From positions 1-64,000 of the forward strand of contig CALUNH010000007.1 of NCBI GenBank assembly GCA_944321965.1: 64,000 nucleotides of DNA, read 5' to 3'. This DNA is from an uncultured Alistipes sp. (GTDB taxonomy: Bacteria; Bacteroidota; Bacteroidia; Bacteroidales; Rikenellaceae). Shown piece after piece: positions 42,679 through 51,449 of this stretch. The notes under the pieces were generated by a model, which had not been told where the DNA came from, did no database searches, and worked only from the letters and a program-made list of their open reading frames with translations. Both the position numbers and the translations under genes were made by a program. Within the stretch, counting starts at the first letter, position 1. Each line of letters starts with the position of its first letter.

Positions 42679-44721
42679 ATGGCAAAAGAGTTCAAACGCT
42701 ATCTCGTGACATCTGCACTCCCCTATGCCAACGGTCCCGTACATATCGGACACCTGGCGGGAGTCTACATACCTTCGGATATCTATACCCGCTATCTGCG
42801 GCTCAAGGGCTGTGACGTGATTTCGGTCTGCGGATCCGACGAACACGGCGTACCCATCACCATCAAGGCCCGCAAGGAGGGCGTTTCGCCCCAGCAGATC
42901 GTCGACCGCTACCATGAACTCATCAAGAAGTCGTTCGAGGGGCTCGGCATGTCGTTCGACATCTATTCGCGCACCTCGTCCGCAACCCATACCCAGACCG
43001 CTTCGGCCTTTTTCCGAAAACTCTACGACGAGGGCAAGTTCATTGAAAAAACCTCCATGCAGTATTACGACGAGGAGGCCCAGACCTTCCTGGCCGACCG
43101 TTATATTGTCGGGACCTGCCCGAAGTGCGGCAATGACCGCGCCTACGGCGACCAGTGCGAGAAGTGCGGTTCGACGCTCTCGCCCGACGAACTGATCGAA
43201 CCCCACAGCGCCGTGTCGGGTTCCGTGCCCGTAAAGCGCGAAACCAAACACTGGTATCTCCCGCTGGATCAGTACGAAGGATTCCTCCGGGAGTGGATTC
43301 TCGAAGGCCATAGGGAGTGGAAATCGAACGTCTACGGACAGTGCAAAAGCTGGCTCGACGGAGGTCTGCAGCCGCGTGCCGTGAGCCGCGACCTCGACTG
43401 GGGAATCCCCGTGCCGGTCGAAGGAGCCGAAGGAAAGGTCCTCTATGTATGGTTCGATGCCCCGATCGGTTATATATCTGCTACCAAGGACCTTACGCCC
43501 GACTGGGAGAAGTACTGGAAGTCGGAGGACACGAAGATGGTCCACTTCATAGGTAAGGATAACATCGTCTTCCACTGCATCGTCTTCCCCTCGATGCTGA
43601 AGGCCCATGGCGGTTATATCCTGCCCGAAAACGTCCCCGCCAACGAGTTCCTGAACCTCGAAGGCGACAAGATCTCCACGTCGCGCAACTGGGCCGTCTG
43701 GCTGCACGAATATCTCGAAGAGTTCTCCGGCAAGGAGGATGTCCTGCGCTACGTACTCTGCGCCAACGCCCCCGAAACCAAGGACAACGACTTCACGTGG
43801 AAGGATTTCCAGGCCCGCAACAACAACGAACTCGTAGCCATTCTCGGCAACTTCGTCAACCGCGCGCTGGTGCTGACCAAAAAGTATTTCGCAGGCCGGA
43901 ACCCGGCCTGCGGCGAGCTGACCGACTACGACCGCGAGACGATCGCGGAGGTTGCTGCCGTGAAGGCGTCGCTCGAAGCCAATATCGAACATTACCGCTT
44001 CCGCGAGGCGTTGAAGGATGCCATGAACATCTCGCGCATCGGCAACAAATACCTGGCCGATACCGAGCCCTGGAAGGTCGTCAAGACAGATCTCGAACGG
44101 GTGAAGACCATTCTCAATATTGCCCTTCAGATTACGGCCAATACGGCCATCGCCATCGAACCCTTCATGCCCTTCTCGGCGGCCAAAATCCTGAAGATGC
44201 TGGCTGTTGACAAGTTCGGTTGGGAGCGTTTGGGCGCCATGGATCTGATCCCGGCCGGACACGAGATCGGCGAACCCGCGCTGCTCTTCGAAAAGATCGA
44301 GGACGACGTCATCCAGCGCCAGTTGGACAAACTTGCCGCCACAAAAGCAGCCAATCAGGCTGTGGAAGCTGCACAACATGTTGAACCTCAAAAAGATACG
44401 GTTTCTTTCGACGATTTTCAGAAGATGGATATCCGCGTTTCGACGATTTTGGCGGCCGAAAAGGTGGCCAAAACCAAGAAATTGTTGAAATTGACCGTCG
44501 ATACGGGGATAGATAAACGCGAAATCGTCTCGGGAATCGCCGAATACTTCACTCCCGAGGAGCTGGTCGGCAAACAGGTGCTTGTCCTGGTCAACCTCGC
44601 TCCCCGCGAATTGAAGGGTATTTTGTCGAAAGGCATGATCCTGATGGCCGAAGATGCCTCCGGAAAATTACGGTTGCTGCAGCCCGGCGATGCGACCAAC
44701 AATGGAGCCTTGGTCGGATAA
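42679..44721 (+). CDS. metG: Methionyl-tRNA synthetase
   Basis: MetG charges tRNA-Met. From the ATG at 42679 it has 680 residues. The class I signature is [11 protein letters not shown] (HIGH) and the KMSKS loop is present as KISTS ([11 protein letters not shown]). The zinc knuckle [18 protein letters not shown] places it in the zinc-containing type. The C-terminal tRNA-binding OB domain (about 575-680; [24 protein letters not shown]) is fused, giving the dimeric long form. The frame is open 27 codons further upstream, but those residues are not conserved and overlap the -7 box. ilvE follows after a gap of 54 bases with no terminator. Confidence 0.98.
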   Translation: MAKEFKRYLVTSALPYANGPVHIGHLAGVYIPSDIYTRYLRLKGCDVISVCGSDEHGVPITIKARKEGVSPQQIVDRYHELIKKSFEGLGMSFDIYSRTSSATHTQTASAFFRKLYDEGKFIEKTSMQYYDEEAQTFLADRYIVGTCPKCGNDRAYGDQCEKCGSTLSPDELIEPHSAVSGSVPVKRETKHWYLPLDQYEGFLREWILEGHREWKSNVYGQCKSWLDGGLQPRAVSRDLDWGIPVPVEGAEGKVLYVWFDAPIGYISATKDLTPDWEKYWKSEDTKMVHFIGKDNIVFHCIVFPSMLKAHGGYILPENVPANEFLNLEGDKISTSRNWAVWLHEYLEEFSGKEDVLRYVLCANAPETKDNDFTWKDFQARNNNELVAILGNFVNRALVLTKKYFAGRNPACGELTDYDRETIAEVAAVKASLEANIEHYRFREALKDAMNISRIGNKYLADTEPWKVVKTDLERVKTILNIALQITANTAIAIEPFMPFSAAKILKMLAVDKFGWERLGAMDLIPAGHEIGEPALLFEKIEDDVIQRQLDKLAATKAANQAVEAAQHVEPQKDTVSFDDFQKMDIRVSTILAAEKVAKTKKLLKLTVDTGIDKREIVSGIAEYFTPEELVGKQVLVLVNLAPRELKGILSKGMILMAEDASGKLRLLQPGDATNNGALVG

Positions 44722-44775
44722 GCCCGGGATTTTTCGATTTATTTTTGGTGTAAAAAATTCTTAAAACTGAAAGAT

Positions 44776-45789
44776 ATGGAAAATATGGATTGGAGTGCGT
44801 TCGGTTTCGACTATCGCAAAACGGATTTCAATGTCCGCTACTCCTATACGGATGGCAAATGGAGCGACATGGTGGTTACCGACGATGAGTATATTCATAT
44901 GCACATGTCGGCTTCGTGTCTGCATTACGGTATTGAACTTTTCGAGGGTTTGAAAGCATTTCGCGGTGTGGATGGAAAAGTTCGTCTCTTCCGTGTCGCT
45001 GACAATGCCCGCCGGATGCAGTCTTCGGCCAAGCGGCTTTGTCTGCCAGTTCCCTCGGAAGAGATGATCGTGAATGCCTGCATCGAAGTGGTGAAGCGTA
45101 ATGCGCGTTTCGTTCCTCCCTATGAAACGGGGGCTTCGTTGTATCTGCGTCCGGTGATGTTCGGTACGACGGTCGGTCTGGGGGTCAAACCTTCGAAGGA
45201 TGCTCTGTTGATTGTCTACTGTTCGCCTGTGGGTGCCTACTTCAAGTCGGGGATTTCGCCGATCCGTGTTGCCATTGACCGGGAGCAGGACCGTGCTGCT
45301 CCACGTGGAACAGGTGACGTGAAGGTCGGAGGAAACTACGCTGCAAGCCTTCTTTCCGGTGAAAAAGGCCACGATCTGGGCTATTCGAATATTATGTACC
45401 TCGATGCTGCCGAGCACAAATACATCGAAGAGTGCGGTGCCGCGAACTTCTTCGGCATCAAGGACGGCAAATACATTACGCCGAAATCGCCTTCGGTGCT
45501 GCCTTCGATCACCAACATGAGCCTCCGTCAGCTCGCGGCCGACATGGGTCTCGAAGTGGAACAGCGGCATATTCCCGTCGAGGAGTTGTCGACCTTCGAG
45601 GAGTGCGGAGCGTGCGGAACGGCTGCCGTGATCTCCCCCATCGGTTACATTTACGACATGCAGACCGGCGAATCCTACGATTACGGAGACAAGGTCGGCA
45701 AAAACTGTCTGGAACTCTACACCCGTCTGCAGGATATTCAGTACGGGCGTGCCGAGGACAAGTACGGCTGGTGCACGGTTGTCTTGTAG
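44776..45789 (+). CDS. ilvE: Branched-chain amino acid aminotransferase
   Basis: IlvE transfers amino groups between branched-chain amino acids and 2-oxoglutarate using PLP. The 337 residues show the class IV fold: LHYGIELFEGLKAFRG, the PLP Lys in DVKVGGNYAASLL, the EECGAANFFGI phosphate-binding block, and CGTAAVISPIGYI near the end. The coding sequence contains a near-perfect parS word at 45297-45312 (codons for Ala-Ala-Pro-Arg-Gly-Thr), so the DNA carries two kinds of information there. A terminator and three more parS-like sites follow immediately. Confidence 0.97.
   Translation: MENMDWSAFGFDYRKTDFNVRYSYTDGKWSDMVVTDDEYIHMHMSASCLHYGIELFEGLKAFRGVDGKVRLFRVADNARRMQSSAKRLCLPVPSEEMIVNACIEVVKRNARFVPPYETGASLYLRPVMFGTTVGLGVKPSKDALLIVYCSPVGAYFKSGISPIRVAIDREQDRAAPRGTGDVKVGGNYAASLLSGEKGHDLGYSNIMYLDAAEHKYIEECGAANFFGIKDGKYITPKSPSVLPSITNMSLRQLAADMGLEVEQRHIPVEELSTFEECGACGTAAVISPIGYIYDMQTGESYDYGDKVGKNCLELYTRLQDIQYGRAEDKYGWCTVVL
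45297..45312. promoter_or_regulatory. parS-like site within ilvE
   Basis: TGCTCCACGTGGAACA differs at one base from the intergenic site TGTTCCACGTGGAACA at 45841. Confidence 0.7.
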
Positions 45790-45811
45790 ATCCTTTCGGA
45801 TTTAAAGTCGA

Positions 45812-45840
45812 GGGCGGCCTTGCGGGTCGCCCCTTTTTTT
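45812..45840 (+). terminator. Terminator after ilvE
   Basis: GGGCGGCC pairs with GGTCGCCC (one G-U pair) around a short loop and is followed by eight T. Confidence 0.8.
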
Positions 45841-45978
45841 TGTTCCACGTGGAACACTCTCTTGTTGATATTTCCGGGTAAAATAAAAGGTTCCACGTGG
45901 AACCTTTTCTTGATTGTTTGGAAAATTGGATTTTATTCTTCGGCTCTCTGTTTCCGCGGTGTGTGTTCCACGTGGAAC
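45841..45978. promoter_or_regulatory. Cluster of three parS centromere-like palindromes
   Basis: Three 16-base palindromes or near-palindromes share the core TTCCACGTGGAA: 45841-45856 (TGTTCCACGTGGAACA), 45889-45904 (GGTTCCACGTGGAACC) and 45963-45978 (TGTTCCACGTGGAACG). They closely match the bacterial parS consensus TGTTTCACGTGAAACA, which is bound by the chromosome-segregation protein ParB. They fill the gap between the convergent ilvE and mnmG genes. parA and parB are not in the window. Confidence 0.88.
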
Positions 45979-45991
45979 GTGCTTCGAAAAA

Positions 45992-47941
45992 CTATCGGCC
46001 GAACTTGACCAGTAAAACATTGACATCCGCAGGCGAAACTCCCGGGATGCGCGAGGCCTGCCCGATCGTCTTCGGACGAATCCGGTTCAGCTTCTGACGG
46101 GCTTCGATGGTCAGCGAATTCATTGAAAAAAAATCAAAATCTTCCGGAATGCGGATGTTTTCCAGCCTCCGGAGTTTGTCGGCAATGAATTTTTCGCGCT
46201 CGATGTAGCCTTTGTACTTGATTTGAATCTCCGCCTCCTCGATAACCTCGGCGTCGATCTCCTGCTTTTCGATGAACCGCCGCAGCTTCGGAAGCACCTT
46301 TTGCAGCGATTCGAAAGTCACGTTGTTCCGCACCAGAATGTCGTACAGTTTCCGACCCTGGCTCAAGGGCTCCTGTCCGACCGATTTCAAATAGTCGTTG
46401 ATTTCGGCTGCTTTGATGCTCTGCTCACGCGCAAAGGCTACAAGCGATTCTACAAGTGAATTTTTTCGGACAAAATGAGCGTATCTTTTTTCGGAAATCA
46501 ACCCGATTTTGTAGCCTAACGGGGTCAGTCGGAGATCGGCGTTGTCCTGCCGGAGCAGGATCCGATACTCGGCCCGGGAGGTGAACATCCGGTAAGGTTC
46601 GTCGACACCCTTGGTCACGAGGTCGTCGATCAGTACGCCGATATAGGCTTCGTCGCGTTTCAAAACGATCGGCTCCTCCCCTTTCAGGGCCCGGTGGGCA
46701 TTGATCCCCGCCATCAGACCCTGGGCTGCAGCCTCTTCGTAACCGGTCGTCCCGTTGACCTGACCGGCGAAATAGAGTCCCGAAACGAGCTTGGTTTCGA
46801 GCGAATGGTGGAGCTGCATGGGTGGAAAATAGTCGTATTCGATGGCGTATCCGGGGCGGAAAATATGCAGGTCCTTCAACCCTTCGATCCTGTGCAGCGC
46901 CTGCCACTGTACCTCCCATGGCAACGACGACGAGAAGCCGTTCAGGTAGTATTCGTTGGTCGAACGCCCTTCGGGTTCGAGAAAAAGCTGGTGTTGATCC
47001 TTGTCGGCAAAGGTCCGCAACTTGTCCTCGATCGAGGGGCAATAGCGGGGTCCGATGCCGTGGATCGTGCCGTTGAAGAGCGGCGAGCGGTCGAATCCCG
47101 TGCGCAAAATGGCGTGCACTTCGGGCGATGTGTAGACCAGAAAACAGGGCATTTGATCCTTGACCGGTTCGGTTTCGGGCGAAAAGGAGAATTTTCCGGG
47201 ATTTTCGTCGCCGTATTGGGGTTCGAGCACTTCGAAATTGATCGTCCGGGCGTCGAGGCGGGCCGGGGTTCCGGTCTTCATGCGGCCGGTCTCGAACCCC
47301 ATCTTCCGGAGGCTTTCGGTGATCCCGTGCGAGGCGGCATCACCGGCCCGGCCCCCTTCGGCGTGGGCAGCGCCGCAGTGCATCATGCCGTCGAGGAAGG
47401 TGCCGGCCGTGAGGATGACCGCCCGGCACGAAAACTCCACTCCCATGCGGGTCCGGACACCGCGGATCGAGGGGCGTTTCACGCTCCCCTTCTTCGGGTT
47501 GTTTGCGGGCGTGCCGTCGGGATGGCTTTCGTTGGCGGAGGGGGCTGTCGGGGTATCGAAGAGCAGCTCCGTGGCGGCATCCTGCCAGATGTAGAGGTTC
47601 CAGATATTTTCCAGGGTGTGTCGCCACTCTTCCGAAAAACGTGTTTTGTCGCACTGGGCCCTGGGACTCCACATCGCCGCACCCTTCGACTTGTTCAGCA
47701 TCCGGAACTGCACGGCCGTGCGGTCCGTAATGCGTCCCATCTCTCCGCCCAAAGCGTCTATCTCTCTGACTATCTGACCTTTGGCTACGCCGCCGACGGC
47801 CGGATTGCACGACATCGAAGCCATTTTCGTCATGTCCATCGTCAGCAGCAGGGTCCGCGAACCCAGTCGGGCGGCGGCAGCGGCGGCTTCACAACCGGCA
47901 TGTCCGCCTCCGATGACGATGATATCGTAATCGAGGGTCAT
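45992..47941 (-). CDS. mnmG: tRNA uridine-5-carboxymethylaminomethyl modification enzyme MnmG (GidA)
   Basis: MnmG works with MnmE to modify the wobble uridine of several tRNAs, using FAD, NADH and methylene-tetrahydrofolate. The FAD-binding motif is IVIGGGHAGCEAA. Conserved blocks include SCNPAVGGVAKG, FRMLNKSKGAAMWSPRAQCD, RMKTGTPARLD, GPRYCPSIEDK and RAEYRILLRQDNADLRLT. At 649 residues it is slightly long because of an insertion of about 25-30 residues (about 131-160, Pro/Asn/Lys-rich) between ATELLF and GVRTRMG. It ends 13 bases from a parS-like site, consistent with the origin-proximal location common for gidA. Its ATG overlaps the ybeY stop by four bases. Confidence 0.97.
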   Translation of the reverse strand: MTLDYDIIVIGGGHAGCEAAAAAARLGSRTLLLTMDMTKMASMSCNPAVGGVAKGQIVREIDALGGEMGRITDRTAVQFRMLNKSKGAAMWSPRAQCDKTRFSEEWRHTLENIWNLYIWQDAATELLFDTPTAPSANESHPDGTPANNPKKGSVKRPSIRGVRTRMGVEFSCRAVILTAGTFLDGMMHCGAAHAEGGRAGDAASHGITESLRKMGFETGRMKTGTPARLDARTINFEVLEPQYGDENPGKFSFSPETEPVKDQMPCFLVYTSPEVHAILRTGFDRSPLFNGTIHGIGPRYCPSIEDKLRTFADKDQHQLFLEPEGRSTNEYYLNGFSSSLPWEVQWQALHRIEGLKDLHIFRPGYAIEYDYFPPMQLHHSLETKLVSGLYFAGQVNGTTGYEEAAAQGLMAGINAHRALKGEEPIVLKRDEAYIGVLIDDLVTKGVDEPYRMFTSRAEYRILLRQDNADLRLTPLGYKIGLISEKRYAHFVRKNSLVESLVAFAREQSIKAAEINDYLKSVGQEPLSQGRKLYDILVRNNVTFESLQKVLPKLRRFIEKQEIDAEVIEEAEIQIKYKGYIEREKFIADKLRRLENIRIPEDFDFFSMNSLTIEARQKLNRIRPKTIGQASRIPGVSPADVNVLLVKFGR

Positions 47942-48369
47942 TGTTTCTCCCAGAATTTCAGGTATTTGTCTTCCTTGCGGTGCATCTGTGCGTTGGTGCG
48001 GGGCGTCTTGTCGTTCTGGCCGCAGAGGTGCAGCACGCCGTGGACCACCACCCGGCGCATCTCCTGCAGCGTCGTGGCCCCGTATTGCCGGGCATTGTCC
48101 GCTACGGTCTCCACGTCGATGAAGATGTCGCCCGAGACGGTGCGCGCCCCCTTGCGGTCGCTGTAGTCGAACGTGATGACGTCGGTGAAGTAGTCGTGTC
48201 CGAGGTACTGCCGGTTCATCTCCAGCAGCCGCTGCGCCGAGCAGAAGATATAGCAGACATCACCCAGCGTATACCCCTCCGCTTCGGCGACCTCCTGCAG
48301 CCAGCGGGCTGTCAGCCGTTTCTGCGGGTAACGGTACGTACAGTCGTCGGTATAGTATTTTACAGCCAT
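47938..48369 (-). CDS. ybeY: Endoribonuclease YbeY (rRNA maturation)
   Basis: YbeY is a zinc-dependent RNase in 16S rRNA 3' end maturation and ribosome quality control. The 143 residues include the family block DVITFDYSD, SGDIFIDVETV, and the metal motif VVHGVLHLCGQND. The third His of the usual HGxLHLxGxDH motif is not at the expected position (QND), with a later His in QMHRKED as a possible replacement; I believe this variant form is normal in Bacteroidetes. The last four bases overlap the mnmG start, so the two are translationally coupled. Confidence 0.93.
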   Translation of the reverse strand: MAVKYYTDDCTYRYPQKRLTARWLQEVAEAEGYTLGDVCYIFCSAQRLLEMNRQYLGHDYFTDVITFDYSDRKGARTVSGDIFIDVETVADNARQYGATTLQEMRRVVVHGVLHLCGQNDKTPRTNAQMHRKEDKYLKFWEKQ

Positions 48370-48502
48370 TTTTTCTGGATATTTTCGATCGGTTCGAGGG
48401 TCCGGTACCTTGTTCAGGCAGGGAGAGATCGGAAGTTTCAGCCTCTTTTCCGGGGTTTTTCGGGCGTCTTTGCAGCCCGGTCCCCGCTCTCTCCTCCCGG
48501 AC

Positions 48503-49630
48503 CTATTTCCTGAAACAGTTTTCGGCCCGCATCTTCTGGTTCGGGTCCGGCGGGTAGATGCCGAAGACGAGTTTGTATTCCGTCTCCATGGTCATGACGT
48601 CCACGGCCGAACCGATGGTTCCCAACGGCTGGTTCCGGGCCACTTTCTGACCCTTTTCCACCGTGATCGTCCCCAGGTTGGCATAGGAGGTCAGGTACTC
48701 GCCGTGCGCCACGTAAACGTCGTATTTGTTTGTAATGCGGTTACGCTTGATGTCGATCACCTTGCCTTCGTAGATCGAGATCACCCGGGCTCCCCGCGGA
48801 CCCGTCACTTCGGCCATGTTTTCCCGGTAGCGCTTCACCCGACCGCCGACCACCGGAAGCCGCAGCCCCGAGGTCTTCGACGAGAACGACGCTCCCTCCT
48901 TGTTGCCCTTGGTGAGTTTGCGCAGTTCGTTGATCGCCACGTCGAGTTTCTGCTCCTGGGCCAGCTTGCGCTGCAGGGCCGACTTCTCCTTCTGCGACAT
49001 CGTGCGGATCGTCGCCCGGGCATTCCGCGAGTCGCGTTCGAGCTTCTCCCGCTGGGACGCAAGCTGCCGCATGACCGAATCGAGCGAACGGTTGCGGCGG
49101 TCGAGCTCCTCCTTCTCCGTGCGGACCTGCTCGGAGAGCTGTTCGATGTCGCGCATCTTGCGCTCGCGCAGCGAAGCCACCTCCCGCAACGTCGTGATCT
49201 TGCGGGCCACGTCGGCGAAATCCCGCGACGAAAAGAGAAACGTCAGGTAGTTGTTGTGACGGTAGTTGCGGTAGGCTTCACGCACCATCTCGGCATATTG
49301 CGCCCGGTTGCGTTCGAGCGTCGAGGCCAGGTCCCCGGCCACGCTGTCCTTGCGGGCGATCTCCTCGCGCAGCAACGAAGCCTGCTTTTCGGTCTCGTCG
49401 AGCAGCTGGTTCCGCGAATCGATCTGCCGGGCCAGGCGCCGCACCCGCTCCTCGGTCGCCGCACGCCCCTTCTGGAGCTTCGAAATCTCCCGCTCCTCGC
49501 TGGCAATGCGCTTTTCCAGGTCGGCAATGACCTTTTTCTGCTTCTCGATGCGGCTGTCGGTCTGGGCCGTGGCGCCGAGGGCGAAGAGCAGGAAAACAAG
49601 GAAAAGAGGCGAAAAACGGATCATTCTCAT
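48503..49630 (-). CDS. EnvC-like coiled-coil protein with degenerate M23 (LytM) domain
   Basis: An exported 375-residue protein. A signal peptide (ending ALGATAQ, about residue 22) leads to a long coiled coil (about 27-250, Glu/Lys/Arg-rich heptads with KVIADLEKRIASEEREISKL). The C-terminal LytM/M23 domain (about 270-375: VTGPRGARVISIYEGKV, YVAHGEYLTSYANLG) lacks the full HxxxD and HxH zinc motif, so it is probably not itself a peptidase. EnvC uses such a domain to activate amidases during cell division; that role is inferred. It lies 9 bases downstream of the TPR gene, in a likely operon with it. Confidence 0.88.
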   Translation of the reverse strand: MRMIRFSPLFLVFLLFALGATAQTDSRIEKQKKVIADLEKRIASEEREISKLQKGRAATEERVRRLARQIDSRNQLLDETEKQASLLREEIARKDSVAGDLASTLERNRAQYAEMVREAYRNYRHNNYLTFLFSSRDFADVARKITTLREVASLRERKMRDIEQLSEQVRTEKEELDRRNRSLDSVMRQLASQREKLERDSRNARATIRTMSQKEKSALQRKLAQEQKLDVAINELRKLTKGNKEGASFSSKTSGLRLPVVGGRVKRYRENMAEVTGPRGARVISIYEGKVIDIKRNRITNKYDVYVAHGEYLTSYANLGTITVEKGQKVARNQPLGTIGSAVDVMTMETEYKLVFGIYPPDPNQKMRAENCFRK

Positions 49631-49639
49631 ATCGGCGGA

Positions 49640-51436
49640 CTATTCGGCGGATGGGGTTTTGGCAGGCTGTTTCAGCCGCTCTTCGATCTGGCGGGCATCG
49701 TAACCCTTCTCCAGGGCCCGCCGCCAGTAGACTTCGGCCATGAACTGTTCGCCCAGTTCGTGGAGGATGTCCCCGTAGTGGACCATCAGTTCGGGGCTTT
49801 TCTGTCCGTCGAGCGCCACGGCCTTCTGCAGGATCTTCCGGGCCTCCTCCGTGCACCCCATCTTGTAGAGCACCCACGCCTGGGTGTCCAGGTAGGTGGG
49901 GTTGTTGTCCGTGAGCGCCACGACGCGGCTCGACATCACGAGCGCACGGTCCAGATCCCGCTCCTCCAGCGAGAGGAAGTAGGCGTAGTTGTTCAGTACC
50001 AGTGCATTGTCCGGCCAGTAGCCCAGACTCTTCTCATAGGACTTGTAGCACTCCTTCATGGCGCGGCGGTCGATTCCCTTTTTGCCCTTTTTCGCCCGGG
50101 CGAAGAGCTCCTCCTCGGGAATGGAGTCGTTGCCGAGGGCCTTCTGGTGCCAGGTATCGCCGATCATCCCCCAGATGACACTGCGCAACGAGTCCGTATC
50201 GGCATAACGGAGCGATTCGCGGTAGGCGCGGATCGCCTGATCGTGCTGCTTCGAGTAGCTCATCACATGCCCCTTCGAGATGTGGAAATCGACCTTTTCG
50301 GGGAAGAGCTCCAGGGCGCGGGTGACGTATCGGTCGACGGAATCCGGACGCTGGAGGTAACTCTCGATGTCGATCACCATGCGGTAGTAATCCTCCACGG
50401 GAGGCTCGTCGCCGAGGTGGTTCTTGTAGAGGGCCAGGGCCTGTTCCAGTTCGCCCGAAGCGATCAGGTGCCGGGCGTAGAGCTCCACGACGCGCGGATC
50501 GTCCGGATAACGGATGGCCAGCGTCGAGGCCAGGTCGTTGAGCTGGAAGTAATACTCCCGGTAGAAGCGCGTATCGGCGGTGAAATCCTCGAACCGTTTG
50601 ATTTTCAGTTCAATCGGGAAATCGTCCGAGAGGAAGAGCTGGCGTGTCGTGGCCAGCAGCGAACGGTAGTCCTGACGCCCGGCATAGAAGTCGCCCAGCG
50701 ACATGAGCGTCTGGATGTTCGTGGAGTCGATCGCCAGGGCGGCCCGGTATTCGGCCAGCGCCAGCGAATCCTTCCTGTCCGCGGCGTAGAGGTCGGCCAG
50801 CACCACGTGGTGTTCGGCCTCGTAGGGGGCCTCCTCGACCATCGCACGGGCTTCGTCGAGCGCCTTGTCGATCTGGTTCGTGGCAACGAGAAGGCGCCGC
50901 TTCATGCTGCTCAGCAGCGGAATGCGCCCGAAGCGCACCTCGGCCGAATCGAGCGTTACCAACGCCTGAAACGGGCTTTGCCGTTGTTCGTAGAGCGCCG
51001 CCACGATGCGGTAGTTGTCCGGATCCTTCGGGTTCTCCTCCATCAGGCGGCGGAAGACCTTCAACGCTTCGCCGTAACGGTCGGTCATGAGCAGCGTCTG
51101 TCCGTATAACTGGTGATACCACCGGTTGGTCGAGTCCAGCTGGCAGGCCCGGCGTGCCGCAGCAACGGCCTCTTCGGGCGAGCCGGACAGGAGAATCCCG
51201 GCCAGTTCGTACCACGCCGGGGCGTAGGCCGAATCGCGGCGGATCGCCTCCCGGAGGAGCTGCCGGGCCCGGGCCGTGTCTCCCGCAATGGTGCGCTGCT
51301 TGACCCCTTCGGTGTAGAGCCATACGCTCGGCAGCGAATCGGGAACCTCGGGTGCCGTCGGAAGCCCCTTTCCGGTGACGAAAGCCGCGGAAAAGAGAAC
51401 CAGGCAGAGGAGTGTTGTCGCTGTCAGGCGTTTCAT
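49640..51436 (-). CDS. Exported TPR-repeat protein
   Basis: A 598-residue protein with a signal peptide (MKRLTATTLLCLVLFSAAFVTG, cut here after the hydrophobic core) and no clear lipobox. About ten or more tetratricopeptide repeats follow, for example APAWYELAGILLSGSPEEAVAAARR, RYGEALKVFRRLMEENPKDPDNY, DSLALAEYRAALAIDSTN and the last PTYLDTQAWVLYKMGCTEEARKIL, each broken at its helix turn. It is presumably a periplasmic protein-interaction scaffold. I chose the ATG at 51434-51436 over a TTG two codons earlier. It lies between pheS (13 bases upstream) and the EnvC-like gene (9 bases downstream); all three may be co-transcribed. Confidence 0.87.
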   Translation of the reverse strand: MKRLTATTLLCLVLFSAAFVTGKGLPTAPEVPDSLPSVWLYTEGVKQRTIAGDTARARQLLREAIRRDSAYAPAWYELAGILLSGSPEEAVAAARRACQLDSTNRWYHQLYGQTLLMTDRYGEALKVFRRLMEENPKDPDNYRIVAALYEQRQSPFQALVTLDSAEVRFGRIPLLSSMKRRLLVATNQIDKALDEARAMVEEAPYEAEHHVVLADLYAADRKDSLALAEYRAALAIDSTNIQTLMSLGDFYAGRQDYRSLLATTRQLFLSDDFPIELKIKRFEDFTADTRFYREYYFQLNDLASTLAIRYPDDPRVVELYARHLIASGELEQALALYKNHLGDEPPVEDYYRMVIDIESYLQRPDSVDRYVTRALELFPEKVDFHISKGHVMSYSKQHDQAIRAYRESLRYADTDSLRSVIWGMIGDTWHQKALGNDSIPEEELFARAKKGKKGIDRRAMKECYKSYEKSLGYWPDNALVLNNYAYFLSLEERDLDRALVMSSRVVALTDNNPTYLDTQAWVLYKMGCTEEARKILQKAVALDGQKSPELMVHYGDILHELGEQFMAEVYWRRALEKGYDARQIEERLKQPAKTPSAE

Positions 51437-51449
51437 AAGCAAACCGGGT

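Noticed and set aside
48410..51109. 899-residue plus-strand frame opposite the EnvC-like and TPR genes
   Set aside because: Spans two minus-strand genes with clear domains; composition is that of a GC-rich shadow.
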